A DNA stretch of 64,000 nt from Vibrio neptunius. Its GTDB lineage: Bacteria; Pseudomonadota; Gammaproteobacteria; Enterobacterales; Vibrionaceae. The DNA is taken from contig NZ_JXXU01000022.1 in assembly GCF_000967495.1 (NCBI RefSeq), forward strand, positions 62,001 through 126,000, read 5' to 3'. Shown piece after piece: positions 55,498 to 64,000 of this stretch; position 1 is the first letter of the stretch, and every line of letters begins with the position of its first letter. The notes beneath the pieces are model-generated. The model did not search any database. It was given only the letters and a program-made list of their open reading frames with translations, and was not told the DNA's origin. A program made the translations under genes and the position numbers.

Positions 55498-55512
55498 TGT
55501 TACATTATAACA
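55498..55512. promoter_or_regulatory. Zur-type operator between znuA and znuC
   Basis: TGTTACATTATAACA has perfect outer arms TGTTA and TAACA and matches the gamma-proteobacterial Zur box. It lies between the two divergent start codons, 40 and 27 bases away, so one operator could repress both units when zinc is plentiful. Confidence 0.8.
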
Positions 55513-55539
55513 CTAGTTATTTGCAAATGAGTTCCATTC

Positions 55540-56325
55540 ATGTCGGCACTGGTCGAACTTCAACAAGTTTGCGTTCAATTTGATGAGCGTAAAGTCCTAG
55601 ATAACATTAGCCTCCAGCTTAAGAGAGGCGAGATCACTACTTTAATTGGTCCCAATGGTGCGGGTAAATCTACATTAGTAAAAGTACTTTTGGGGCTGCA
55701 AAAAAAGTTCACAGGGTCAGTAAAAAAAGCAAAAGGGCTCAAGATTGGCTATGTCCCTCAAAAGCTAAGACTCAATGATTCACTTCCTCTAGACGTTAAA
55801 CGTTTTATGAAACTCGCTGGCAAATACAGTGAGCAGGAACTCCAAGATGCACTTAAACTTGTTGGTGCCGAGCACCTGCTAAGGGCCAACATGCACTCGT
55901 TATCTGGAGGTGAAAACCAGCGGGTTCTGTTGGCGAGAGCATTACTACAACGACCTGACCTACTCGTACTTGATGAGCCAGCTCAAGGTGTTGATGTTCA
56001 AGGACAGATTGACTTATACGAATTGATTGATACCATTCGCCATCGTTTTAGTTGTGCGGTATTCATGGTCTCACACGATTTGCATCTTGTAATGGCTAAA
56101 ACGGATGATGTCATCTGCTTACACCATCATATCTGTTGTTCAGGCGCACCAGCGGATATCACTAAGCACCCTAATTACATCGCTCTTTTTGGGGAAGTTC
56201 GCAGCGAATCTCTCGCGTTTTATCATCATCAGCATCAACATCATCATCATGATCTCGCTGGAGACCCGGTTCTGGGTGCTGCATCTTCTTGTTCCCATCA
56301 TTCACACGGCCATCACCATGATTGA
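55540..56325 (+). CDS. znuC: Zinc importer ATPase ZnuC
   Basis: ZnuC (261 residues) powers zinc import. Walker A is [13 protein letters not shown], signature [15 protein letters not shown], Walker [13 protein letters not shown] and the switch His is in MVSHDLH. The C-terminus is a long histidine-rich tail (about 225-261, with about 15 His), probably a zinc-binding extension. It overlaps znuB by 8 bases. Confidence 0.96.
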   Translation: MSALVELQQVCVQFDERKVLDNISLQLKRGEITTLIGPNGAGKSTLVKVLLGLQKKFTGSVKKAKGLKIGYVPQKLRLNDSLPLDVKRFMKLAGKYSEQELQDALKLVGAEHLLRANMHSLSGGENQRVLLARALLQRPDLLVLDEPAQGVDVQGQIDLYELIDTIRHRFSCAVFMVSHDLHLVMAKTDDVICLHHHICCSGAPADITKHPNYIALFGEVRSESLAFYHHQHQHHHHDLAGDPVLGAASSCSHHSHGHHHD

Positions 56326-57103
56326 GTTTTTGCTACCTTCTATTCTTGCTGGGCTTGGTATTGCAGCAATTGCTGGCCCACTTGGATCATTTGTCGTCTG
56401 GCGTAAAATGGCCTATTTTGGCGATACTTTAGCACATGCTTCATTAATGGGCCTTGCTCTGGGTTTCTTGCTCGACGTCAACTTATACCTTGCTTTGATC
56501 GTCTGCTGCCTTGCGCTGGCTTTTATTCTGGTTGCATTACAAAGACAACAGCTTGTGGCTACCGATACTTTGCTGGGGATCTTAGCCCATAGTGCACTTT
56601 CACTGGGCCTTGTTGCAGTCAGCTTTCTTGACAATGTTCGTATCGATCTTATGAGTTATTTATTCGGTGATTTACTTGCAGTAACCCCGAACGATCTCTT
56701 CTATATCTATGTCGGTTCGGCAATAGTTTCTGTCATCTTGTTTTGTTTCTGGCGCTCGTTGCTCGCAACAACAGTGAATGAGGATTTGGCTGCTGTTGAA
56801 GGACATAACGTTGATTTAATGCGACTAATCTTGATGGTTATGGTTGGTCTCGTGATCGCTATCGGTATGAAGTTTGTCGGTGCATTGATAATGACATCAC
56901 TTTTGATTATACCAGCAGCCACTGCACGACGTTTCTCAAAGACTCCGGAGCAAATGGCTTTCACGGCTTCTTGTATTGGTGCTGTGGCAGTCTTACTTGG
57001 TCTAAGTATGTCTTGGCATTATGACACCCCGGCAGGCCCTTCCGTTGTTATCAGTGCTACGGCAATGTTCATGTTAGCGCAGGCTTATCGCACAAAGCAC
57101 TGA
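56318..57103 (+). CDS. znuB: Zinc importer permease ZnuB
   Basis: ZnuB (261 residues) is the membrane subunit of the zinc importer, with about eight spans and the family start [37 protein letters not shown] chose ATG 56318, inside the last codons of znuC; an open frame extends further upstream but that part is an out-of-frame reading of znuC. Segments [17 protein letters not shown] and [21 protein letters not shown] are typical. Confidence 0.95.
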   Translation: MIEFLLPSILAGLGIAAIAGPLGSFVVWRKMAYFGDTLAHASLMGLALGFLLDVNLYLALIVCCLALAFILVALQRQQLVATDTLLGILAHSALSLGLVAVSFLDNVRIDLMSYLFGDLLAVTPNDLFYIYVGSAIVSVILFCFWRSLLATTVNEDLAAVEGHNVDLMRLILMVMVGLVIAIGMKFVGALIMTSLLIIPAATARRFSKTPEQMAFTASCIGAVAVLLGLSMSWHYDTPAGPSVVISATAMFMLAQAYRTKH

Positions 57104-57117
57104 GGTCATGGAAAGAT

Positions 57118-57148
57118 AAAAGGGTTGACGCAATGCGCCAACCCTTTT
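57118..57148. terminator. Bidirectional terminator between znuB and purF
   Basis: Arms AAAAGGGTTG and CAACCCTTTT flank an 11-base loop. It serves both convergent genes. Confidence 0.9.
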
Positions 57149-57181
57149 ATCGAGCCTCAAGAAAGAGCGTCGTCGCCAGTC

Positions 57182-58696
57182 TTACGCTCCCTCATTATGT
57201 AACTCTAGATTAGCGAGATCTTGTTGAATCTCTCTCTGAACCTTAGCATCATCGCTACGCAAAGATTGTAAAAAGTCCAAGTACTTCTGATCGATATCAC
57301 CAGTGACATATTGACCATTGAAAACCGATGTTTCAAATTGAATGATATCCGTATTACCCATGCCTACGGCTTCTACTAGGTCATCCAATGTCTGGAATAT
57401 CAGCTCATCGGCACCGATTTGCTTACATATCGCATCATTGTCACGACCATGGGCAATTAACTCATTCGCATTTGGCATATCAATACCATACACATTAGGG
57501 AAACGTATCTCTGGTGCCGCTGAAACCATAAAGACTTTCCTAGCACCGGAGTCGCGAGCCATTTCAATAATTTGTTCTGACGTAGTACCGCGAACGATCG
57601 AATCGTCAACCAACAGAACATTTTTGTCTTTAAATTCCGAACGAATCGCATTCAGCTTGCGGCGCACTGACTTTTTACGCTGTTGTTGCCCTGGCATGAT
57701 GAAAGTACGACCAACGTAACGGTTTTTCACAAATCCCTGACGATAAGGTTTATCGATAGCCTGTGCTATTTGCAAGGCTATATCACATGAAGTTTCTGGG
57801 ATTGGGATAACCACATCAATATCAAGATGGCTATATTCATCACGAATACGCGCACCAAGTTTCTTACCCATTTCTACGCGAGCACTATAAACCGAAATTT
57901 TATCAATAAACGAATCAGGTCGTGAGAAGTAAACAAACTCGAAAATACATGGATTGAGCACAGGGTTATCAGCGCACTGCTTGGTATGTAACTCACCATC
58001 AAAAGTCACATAAATAGCTTCTCCCGGAGCGACATCACGGATGAAATCAAAGCCAACAGCATCCAGAGCAACAGACTCTGAAGCAACCATGTATTCTATC
58101 GTCTCACCGACAACACGCTTACCAAGGCATAGCGGACGAATACCATTAGGATCACGGAAAGCCACCATACCGTGACCTATGATCATTGCAGATACAGCGT
58201 AAGCACCACGGATAGCTCGATGCACGTTAGTCACTGCACGAAATACGTCTTCTGCGGTGACATTGCCTTTGACTGTATCAATTTCATGGGCAAGCACATT
58301 GAGTAGAACTTCAGAGTCAGAAGTCGTGTTGACGTGACGGCGGTCTTTCTCAAACAATTTCTCGCGAACTTCAGCAGCATTAGTCAAATTACCATTGTGA
58401 GCGAGAGTGATACCGAATGGAGAGTTTACGTAGAAAGGCTGAGCTTCTGAGGCACTAGAACTACCGGCTGTTGGGTAGCGCACATGACCAATACCAACCG
58501 TTCCCTGGAGGCGTTGCATGTGTTTTGCTTCAAACACATCCTTAACTAAACCGTTCGCCTTTCTCAGACGAAAACGATTGCTTTCTATGGTACAAATACC
58601 CGCGGCATCTTGGCCACGATGCTGCAATACAGTCAGTGCGTCATAGATAGACTGGTTTACAGGCGTTGTACCCACGATTCCAACAATACCACACAT
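57182..58696 (-). CDS. purF: Amidophosphoribosyltransferase PurF
   Basis: PurF (504 residues) commits PRPP to purine synthesis by adding ammonia from glutamine. The N-terminal nucleophile is Cys2 (MCGIVGIVG), the glutamine domain has [18 protein letters not shown], and the PRPP loop is [17 protein letters not shown]. It follows cvpA after 35 bases, and shares the PurR-like box upstream of cvpA. Confidence 0.98.
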   Translation of the reverse strand: MCGIVGIVGTTPVNQSIYDALTVLQHRGQDAAGICTIESNRFRLRKANGLVKDVFEAKHMQRLQGTVGIGHVRYPTAGSSSASEAQPFYVNSPFGITLAHNGNLTNAAEVREKLFEKDRRHVNTTSDSEVLLNVLAHEIDTVKGNVTAEDVFRAVTNVHRAIRGAYAVSAMIIGHGMVAFRDPNGIRPLCLGKRVVGETIEYMVASESVALDAVGFDFIRDVAPGEAIYVTFDGELHTKQCADNPVLNPCIFEFVYFSRPDSFIDKISVYSARVEMGKKLGARIRDEYSHLDIDVVIPIPETSCDIALQIAQAIDKPYRQGFVKNRYVGRTFIMPGQQQRKKSVRRKLNAIRSEFKDKNVLLVDDSIVRGTTSEQIIEMARDSGARKVFMVSAAPEIRFPNVYGIDMPNANELIAHGRDNDAICKQIGADELIFQTLDDLVEAVGMGNTDIIQFETSVFNGQYVTGDIDQKYLDFLQSLRSDDAKVQREIQQDLANLELHNEGA

Positions 58697-58731
58697 GTCC
58701 TAACCCTCGATTTGCGACAATGGCTGGCGCG

Positions 58732-59223
58732 TTATAGCGCGCCAGATAAGAAACTTGATGTTGCTTGCAAGTGCTCAAAGAAAGGCGCAATGATACGGCT
58801 AAATTCCGGTACCAGTTGCGAACTCCTCCACCACTCTGAGTCTGGAAACGATGTAAACGCATCCATAAAAAACAATGCAGCAGAAACAATCAAAACACCA
58901 CGCAAGCCGCCAAAGACGACGCCAAGTACTCTATCTGTTCCCGACAAGCCTGTTTTCTGTACTAATTGAGCGATGACATAATTCACTATAGCCCCCACGA
59001 TTAGCGTTGAAACAAACAAGGCTGCGATCGCGGCTCCGTTACGAAACATGTCATCTTGGATATTGGAGAAGTACACCGCTAATTTTGCGTAGTACTGACT
59101 GGCGATAAAAAAAGCACCAAACCAAATAACTAAGGACAATGCTTCTTTTGCGAAGCCTCGAATCAAACTGATCAATGCCGATAGGCCGATCACACTCAAA
59201 ATGACAATATCTAACGAATTCAT
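58732..59223 (-). CDS. cvpA: CvpA family membrane protein
   Basis: CvpA (163 residues) is an inner-membrane protein with four predicted spans (MNSLDIVILSVIGLSALISLIRGFAKEAL; GRLRG-type GGLRG segment). It is needed for colicin V production in E. coli and is conserved upstream of purF. It is the first gene of cvpA-purF, with the PurR-type box about 50-65 bases upstream. Confidence 0.95.
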   Translation of the reverse strand: MNSLDIVILSVIGLSALISLIRGFAKEALSLVIWFGAFFIASQYYAKLAVYFSNIQDDMFRNGAAIAALFVSTLIVGAIVNYVIAQLVQKTGLSGTDRVLGVVFGGLRGVLIVSAALFFMDAFTSFPDSEWWRSSQLVPEFSRIIAPFFEHLQATSSFLSGAL

Positions 59224-59271
59224 CTGTTCTTACATCTTAAGTTGGCGCGCATTTTAACAGAAAAAACGCCG

Positions 59272-59287
59272 ACGCAAACGTTTTCTT
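59272..59287. promoter_or_regulatory. PurR-type operator upstream of cvpA-purF
   Basis: ACGCAAACGTTTTCTT is one base from the E. coli cvpA-purF PurR box (ACGCAAACGTTTTCGT). It lies at the very end of the upstream dedD gene, about 50-64 bases before cvpA. Confidence 0.85.
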
Positions 59288-59831
59288 ATGGATTTAGTGG
59301 CTTAAATTTAAGCAATCGACCTTTAGAGCCGGTTATTTTTTCGAGTTCTGTCACTTGTTGCTCTAGCTTATTCTTAGAGACATCAGGACCGATAATGACA
59401 CGAGTAAAACCGTTTTCGAGTTTGGTATGAGCCTGATAGCCACGCTTTTGAAGGTCTTTTACAACATTTTTTGCATTCTCAGCATTCTTCAACGCCATCA
59501 GTTGAATAATCCAGGCGCTGTCTTGATACTCATTGCGTTCTGGAACTTCCTTTATCGCAACTGGCAGTGGTTTATCATCCGTTGTTTCAGCGGATGGCTC
59601 TATGCCTTGTACTAATTCTACCGGAGTCTCAGGTAGGCTTGCGGTGTCATCGACAGGTTCAAGCACATCGAAACTTTCAACATCGCTATCGAGCTCTGGC
59701 TTAATAGGGATACTGGCAATTTCTTCTTCATAGTGCGTTTTCTTGCCATCAAGGACATCGGGCAACACGATAACGCCAATTGACACCAGTAAAATGGTGC
59801 CAACCAAACGATTTTGAAACTTACTCGCCAT
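59286..59831 (-). CDS. dedD: SPOR-domain cell-division protein DedD
   Basis: This 181-residue protein has an N-terminal membrane anchor (LVGTILLVSIGVIVLPDVLDGKK), an acidic linker and a C-terminal SPOR domain (about 100-181; WIIQLMALKNAENAKNVVKDLQKRGYQA) that binds denuded septal peptidoglycan. Order folC-dedD-cvpA-purF matches E. coli. It begins one base after folC ends. Confidence 0.92.
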   Translation of the reverse strand: MASKFQNRLVGTILLVSIGVIVLPDVLDGKKTHYEEEIASIPIKPELDSDVESFDVLEPVDDTASLPETPVELVQGIEPSAETTDDKPLPVAIKEVPERNEYQDSAWIIQLMALKNAENAKNVVKDLQKRGYQAHTKLENGFTRVIIGPDVSKNKLEQQVTELEKITGSKGRLLKFKPLNP

Positions 59832-61097
59832 TTACTCTCCTTGGTTCTGCCAGAATTCGAGAACTTCACCGACAGTATGGAATGATCCCACCACTAAAAT
59901 GACATCTTCAGCTCCTACGCTTGTCATGGCAGCTTTAAAAGCGTCAACAGGGGTGGCAAAGCGCTCGTTGCCTTCGGGTAAGAATTTACAAAGCTCATCA
60001 GCGCTCGCCGCTCTCGGGCCTTGCAGTGAAGCAGGGTACCACTGACTAACAACTGGAGATAAAGCCTCCAACGTCGTTTTGATATCTTTATCGTGTAACA
60101 TCGCAACCACGGCGTGTATATTTTTGCTCGAGAACTTTCGTTGAACGCTTTCTACCAAGTACTCAGCGGAGTGCGGATTGTGCGCCACATCGAGAATGAC
60201 TATTGGATCGGTACTCACCACCTGCATTCTTCCTGGTAACTTTGCTTCTTTCAAACCTTTGACAATATTGATGTCAGAGATATCGAGATGAGAAGTAGCA
60301 AGCGCCATTAATGCTGTGGCGGCATTTTGTAACGGTAATCCCGGAACAGGCAACTCATCAAGCTCATAAGAGCCATGTGTCCAACGCCAGGTATTCTCAC
60401 TTACCAATTGGTAGTTGTATTGGATTTCTACCTGAAACAGTTCAGCGCCTATATCATCAGCGTGTGCTGCAACTGTTGACGGTGCTTTAGGCTGACCACA
60501 AATCGCTGGTTTACCAGTGCGATAAATGCCTGCCTTCTCGAAACCGATGACATTGATATCATCACCAAGCCAATCAACATGATCAATCGCTAGGCTGGTA
60601 ATGATAGAAACATCGTGGTCAACAACATTCGTCGCATCCAAACGCCCGCCTAAACCGACTTCAAGTAAGACAACATCCACTTTTTCAGTTTGGAACAGGC
60701 GCAATGCCGCTAAAGTCCCATATTCAAAAAAACTTAGACTAATATCGCCACGCTGCTTTTCAATAAAGTCAAACGCTTCAGTGTGCTTCTCATCAGCCAA
60801 ATCTTGACCATTAATACGGACACGTTCGTTATAGCGAATCAGGTGGGGTGAACTGTAAACACCAACGGAGTAGCCTGCATCAAGCAATATGGCTTCCATA
60901 AGTGCACAAGTGGAACCTTTACCATTGGTCCCCGCGACAGTAATCACGGTAGGAGCAGGTTTAACTAGGTTGGTTTTCTCGGCGACAGCCTTAACACGAT
61001 CTAAGCCAAGATCGATAGCAGAAGTGTGTATGTTTGTTAAATAATCAAGCCACATCGCAAGAGAGGATGTGGCTTGAGGAATTTGGGATTGACTCAT
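59832..61097 (-). CDS. folC: Bifunctional dihydrofolate/folylpolyglutamate synthase FolC
   Basis: FolC (421 residues) adds glutamate residues to folates and makes dihydrofolate. The ATP-binding loop is TVAGTNGKGSTCALMEAIL, with the Mur-ligase region GLGGRLDATNVVDHDVSIITSLAIDHVDWLG and DVAHNPHS. It belongs to the run accD-folC-dedD-cvpA-purF. Confidence 0.96.
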   Translation of the reverse strand: MSQSQIPQATSSLAMWLDYLTNIHTSAIDLGLDRVKAVAEKTNLVKPAPTVITVAGTNGKGSTCALMEAILLDAGYSVGVYSSPHLIRYNERVRINGQDLADEKHTEAFDFIEKQRGDISLSFFEYGTLAALRLFQTEKVDVVLLEVGLGGRLDATNVVDHDVSIITSLAIDHVDWLGDDINVIGFEKAGIYRTGKPAICGQPKAPSTVAAHADDIGAELFQVEIQYNYQLVSENTWRWTHGSYELDELPVPGLPLQNAATALMALATSHLDISDINIVKGLKEAKLPGRMQVVSTDPIVILDVAHNPHSAEYLVESVQRKFSSKNIHAVVAMLHDKDIKTTLEALSPVVSQWYPASLQGPRAASADELCKFLPEGNERFATPVDAFKAAMTSVGAEDVILVVGSFHTVGEVLEFWQNQGE

Positions 61098-61141
61098 CTA
61101 ACTCTAACCAAGTCATTGTGGTTGTTTGTTAGTATGTTACT

Positions 61142-62068
61142 TTACCCTTTTTTGTCCGCTTCTGGTACAGAATAAGCAGCTTCATTTTGTGAATCGTTAA
61201 CAGAAACGACCAGAGGCGAAGGTTGGTTAGTCATTTTCGCAATCAGGCTACCAATACGCTGACGCATTTCTCGGCGATCAACAATCATGTCGATAGCACC
61301 ATGCTCGAGCAGAAACTCGCTACGCTGGAAACCTTCAGGAAGATCTTCACGTACCGTCTGTTCAATAACACGACGGCCCGCAAAACCAATCAATGCTTTG
61401 GGCTCACCGATATTCACGTCACCCAACATCGCAAGGCTTGCAGAAACCCCTCCCATAGTTGGATCCGTCATTACTGAAATAAACGGCAGACCTTTCTGAG
61501 ACAGGCGCTCAAGTGCAGCACTGGTTTTGGCCATTTGCATCAAAGACATCAAAGCCTCTTGCATACGTGCGCCACCACTTGCAGAAAAACAAACAAGGCC
61601 TGTATTGTTCTCGATAGCCGCTTCTACAGCACGGACAAAACGAGCGCCAACTACAGAACCCATTGAACCACCCATGAAAGAGAATTCAAATGCACAAGCA
61701 ACGATAGGGAGGCCTAACAGCTCACCTTTCATTACAATAAGAGCATCTTTCTCACCGCTGCTCTTTTGTGCAGCTGAGATACGATCTTTGTATTTCTTTG
61801 AATCTTTAAACTTAAGCTTGTCTTGAGGTTCAAGCTCGTCCGCAAGTTCTACGCGGTTGTTTTCATCCAAAAATGTTTCCAAACGACGACGCGCTTTCAT
61901 ACGCATGTGATGATCACATTTTGGACATACTTCTAGGTTACGCTCTAGTTCAGCGTGATAAAGCACCTGTTCACAAGATGTACATTTGGTCCATACACCC
62001 TCAGGGATGGACGCTTTACGTGAACTAACAATGTTGCTTTTTTCTAAAATCTTTTCAAGCCAACTCAT
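61142..62068 (-). CDS. accD: Acetyl-CoA carboxylase carboxyltransferase subunit beta AccD
   Basis: AccD (308 residues) forms the carboxyltransferase with AccA, making malonyl-CoA for fatty acid synthesis. A zinc ribbon is at about 25-50 ([12 protein letters not shown]...CPKCDHHM), followed by [17 protein letters not shown] and [23 protein letters not shown] chose ATG 62068 because homologues start MSWLE; an upstream in-frame start adds 15 unrelated residues. Confidence 0.97.
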   Translation of the reverse strand: MSWLEKILEKSNIVSSRKASIPEGVWTKCTSCEQVLYHAELERNLEVCPKCDHHMRMKARRRLETFLDENNRVELADELEPQDKLKFKDSKKYKDRISAAQKSSGEKDALIVMKGELLGLPIVACAFEFSFMGGSMGSVVGARFVRAVEAAIENNTGLVCFSASGGARMQEALMSLMQMAKTSAALERLSQKGLPFISVMTDPTMGGVSASLAMLGDVNIGEPKALIGFAGRRVIEQTVREDLPEGFQRSEFLLEHGAIDMIVDRREMRQRIGSLIAKMTNQPSPLVVSVNDSQNEAAYSVPEADKKG

Positions 62069-62244
62069 GGAAGACCTTTTTATCTCATCGCCTCCGCACT
62101 TTGCGAAGGACAAAAATTCTGAATTTACGCGAGAGGATTAAAGCATATAAAATGCCAAGTGTAGACAAAAAACTGGTTGTACCTATTTCTTACACTAGTA
62201 TCTCACGCCCTAAAGAACTGATTAGTTGGACAATTTAGAACGAA

Positions 62245-63039
62245 CTAGTTCAAATTGTCTGGCAAAAATAGTGGCCCAATTGGCACTCTTGGCAATTCAA
62301 ATTCTGCGGGATAATCAACATCAACCAAGTATAGACCTTCAGCCTTAGCTGTGGCACCAGCCAGTTTGCGATCTTTCACTTCTAACAGCCAGTTTATCCA
62401 CTCCGGAGGCTGTTCGCCGCGCCCTACACATATCAAACTTCCGGTAATATTACGTACCATGTGATGTACAAATGCATTGGCTTTAATATCGATGACAACA
62501 TATTGCCCATGACGGGTAACATTCAGATGCATCATATTGCGCCAAGGGCTACGTGACTGGCAATGGATGGCACGAAAAGATGTAAAGTCATTCTCGCCCA
62601 GCAGATACTGACCCGCTTCATGCATTTTGTCGACATCAAGCTCACCGTGATAGTGACTCACCCCTGATGACAAAATACCTGGTCGTAGGGCGCTATTAAA
62701 TATGATGTAACGATAACGACGAGCTGTAGCAGCAAAACGTGCATGAAATTCTTCAGGTACCTCTTTCGCCCACCTAACCGCAATATCACTTGGCAAGTTT
62801 GCATTAGCGCCCATCGTCCAAGCAACTATCTTTCTATTCGCCGTGGTGTCAAAGTGAACTACTTGCCCAGTACCATGTACGCCTGCATCAGTGCGACCTG
62901 CACACTGAACCTCTACTGGGTGGTTTGCTACGATGCTCAGTGCTCGCTCAAGCTTTTCCTGAACACTTTTCACTTCTTTCTGACGCTGCCAGCCGAAGTA
63001 TTGAGTGCCATTGTACTCAATACCTAATGCAATTCTCAT
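62245..63039 (-). CDS. truA: tRNA pseudouridine(38-40) synthase TruA
   Basis: TruA (264 residues from ATG 63039) isomerises U38-U40 in tRNA anticodon arms. The catalytic Asp is in [15 protein letters not shown], with [13 protein letters not shown] and [13 protein letters not shown]. Homologues begin [11 protein letters not shown]; an in-frame ATG at 63090 adds 17 residues but has no family support. It lies about 90 bases after hubP. Confidence 0.96.
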   Translation of the reverse strand: MRIALGIEYNGTQYFGWQRQKEVKSVQEKLERALSIVANHPVEVQCAGRTDAGVHGTGQVVHFDTTANRKIVAWTMGANANLPSDIAVRWAKEVPEEFHARFAATARRYRYIIFNSALRPGILSSGVSHYHGELDVDKMHEAGQYLLGENDFTSFRAIHCQSRSPWRNMMHLNVTRHGQYVVIDIKANAFVHHMVRNITGSLICVGRGEQPPEWINWLLEVKDRKLAGATAKAEGLYLVDVDYPAEFELPRVPIGPLFLPDNLN

Positions 63040-63097
63040 CGGGGTGATCTCTTCAAAAACAGGCCGAGAAGTATAAACATTTTTACTCAAAAAGATA

Positions 63098-63116
63098 AGG
63101 GGCTCCCCGCCCCCTC
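63098..63116 (-). terminator. Candidate terminator of hubP
   Basis: On the minus strand AGGGGGC and GCCCCT form a short GC-rich stem followed by TTATCTTTTT. It lies between hubP and truA and is weak to moderate. Confidence 0.55.
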
Positions 63117-63131
63117 TCTGATGACTAAACT

Positions 63132-64000
63132 TTAGCTAGCGTTAATCGCATCGATAAGATTTTTGGCTTCTCGACGGATTTCATCACTACCATCGACAAT
63201 CGCTTCCTCAAGCAGCTTAATTGCTCCTTGTGAATCATTCATCTCAATGTAGATCTTGGCCAAATCAAGTTTACCTGCGGCCTCCGAGTTACTATCGACA
63301 TCAACATCACCTGTATCACCGATAACGTCAGGGAAGTCACTCAGCCCAACATCTAATTTCAGATCTTCTTCCTGAAAGTCCTGCTGCTCTTCTTTTTCAA
63401 CTTCAGCCATCAACTCATCGATTGTTCGGAACTCACCTTCCTGAGGTGTGAACTCGTCGAGTTCATCTTGGTCTTCCCAATTTTCATCCAATATCTGAGC
63501 TTGTTCAGGACGATTGTTGTCATCCCATACTCCCTGTTCAGATTCCGGGATATCATCCGAAATCTGAGACTGCTGCTCTGGAGAAAGACTGAATCCATTC
63601 CAATCCTCTCCCACTTCCAACATGGCCTCAATATCCATACCTGCGCTATCAGAAGTCAGAGGATCTGGAGACTCAAAATCAAAACTTGTTGACTGCTTCG
63701 GATCTTCTTCCGCAAGCAGCTCATCAAACGCATCCTCATTGTATTCATGATTTGCTAGCTCTTGTGCCGCTTCAGAAGGTATTTCCCCCAAAGATGGTAG
63801 CTCCAATTCATCTAGCTTAAAGTCAACATCTTGAGAGCCAGCATCAAATGCTGCCGCTAGGGCATCTTGTTCATCGAATTCAGGCAGATTGTCATAGTCT
63901 TGATCGGCTGATGCGTTGGGTTCACGTTCCTCTAATTCAACATTACTCTCTGTCGGAGCTGCGTCACCAAATTTAGGTATATCTAGATCGGCTAAATCCA
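63132..64000 (-). CDS. hubP: FimV/HubP polar hub protein, C-terminal part (cut by window edge)
   Basis: The frame runs without a stop to the window edge (about 288 residues seen), so only the C-terminus is present. It is extremely acidic (Asp/Glu-rich, with repeated D-x-E and FDE segments), then ends in the FimV C-terminal TPR-like motif [25 protein letters not shown]. In Vibrio this protein is HubP, which anchors ParA1, ParC and FlhG at the pole. An internal TTG at 63806 is not a real start. Confidence 0.9.
   Translation of the reverse strand, partial: DLADLDIPKFGDAAPTESNVELEEREPNASADQDYDNLPEFDEQDALAAAFDAGSQDVDFKLDELELPSLGEIPSEAAQELANHEYNEDAFDELLAEEDPKQSTSFDFESPDPLTSDSAGMDIEAMLEVGEDWNGFSLSPEQQSQISDDIPESEQGVWDDNNRPEQAQILDENWEDQDELDEFTPQEGEFRTIDELMAEVEKEEQQDFQEEDLKLDVGLSDFPDVIGDTGDVDVDSNSEAAGKLDLAKIYIEMNDSQGAIKLLEEAIVDGSDEIRREAKNLIDAINAS

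Noticed and set aside
56105..56317. Upstream extension of the znuB frame
   Set aside because: This part overlaps znuC in another frame and has no family similarity; znuB homologues begin at the MIEF start.
1..64000. CRISPR arrays, insertion sequences, integron sites or large repeats
   Set aside because: No regularly spaced repeats, transposase genes or attC-like sites were seen on either strand.

Overview
The window is chromosomal DNA from a member of the Vibrionaceae, most likely the genus Vibrio. The evidence is the polar-flagellum and chemotaxis gene order flhA-flhF-flhG-fliA-cheY-cheZ-cheA-cheB-parC-parP-cheW, a FimV/HubP-type polar protein, the feoABC and znu loci, and protein sequences very close to the Vibrio versions. 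Almost every gene is an intact core gene. I see no insertion sequence, prophage, integron or CRISPR array.

Layout. 1-2.8 kb: a sensor kinase (cut by the window edge) and its OmpR-type response regulator, a 33-residue membrane peptide gene and a DUF2913 gene. 3-8.6 kb: tRNA-Arg(TCT), folD, and the apt-dnaX-ybaB-recR operon, followed by a YbaN-like gene overlapping a 43-residue membrane peptide gene. 8.7-11.5 kb: an RssB-like regulator, a LysR regulator and a YdjA-like nitroreductase. 11.6-20.2 kb: a fatty-acid block made of fadI-fadJ (beta-oxidation), a candidate sRNA, an ECF sigma/DUF3379 anti-sigma pair and two tandem fadL porins. 20.3-28.2 kb: mlaA and the cytochrome c maturation operon ccmABCDEFGHI. 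28.3-41 kb: the flagellar/chemotaxis operon, read right to left from a sigma-54-type promoter upstream of flhA. 41-47.7 kb: sixA, an M16 protease, yecM, argS with a structured leader, and a HIT protein. 47.8-50.9 kb: feoABC and a second candidate sRNA. 51-57.1 kb: a very large membrane-bound AraC-type regulator and the divergent znuA / znuCB zinc importer. 57.2-64 kb: hubP(partial)-truA-accD-folC-dedD-cvpA-purF, read right to left.

How the genes connect. fadI carries a FadR-type operator on its promoter. folD and cvpA-purF both carry PurR-type boxes, which would tie one-carbon supply to purine synthesis. The znu genes share a Zur-type box and feoA has a Fur-type box. HubP, FlhF, FlhG, ParC and ParP together position the flagellum and chemoreceptor arrays at the cell pole.

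The least explained parts are two free-standing structured RNA candidates (about 15302-15461 minus and 50800-50937 plus), a multi-helix leader upstream of argS, a membrane regulator that has sensor, degenerate kinase and AraC domains but no receiver, a triple linear motif in the CheA linker, and the ECF sigma/DUF3379/fadL cluster. The dnaX gene also carries a complete programmed -1 frameshift signal. All functional statements rest on reading the sequence and on family knowledge; no database or folding program was run.
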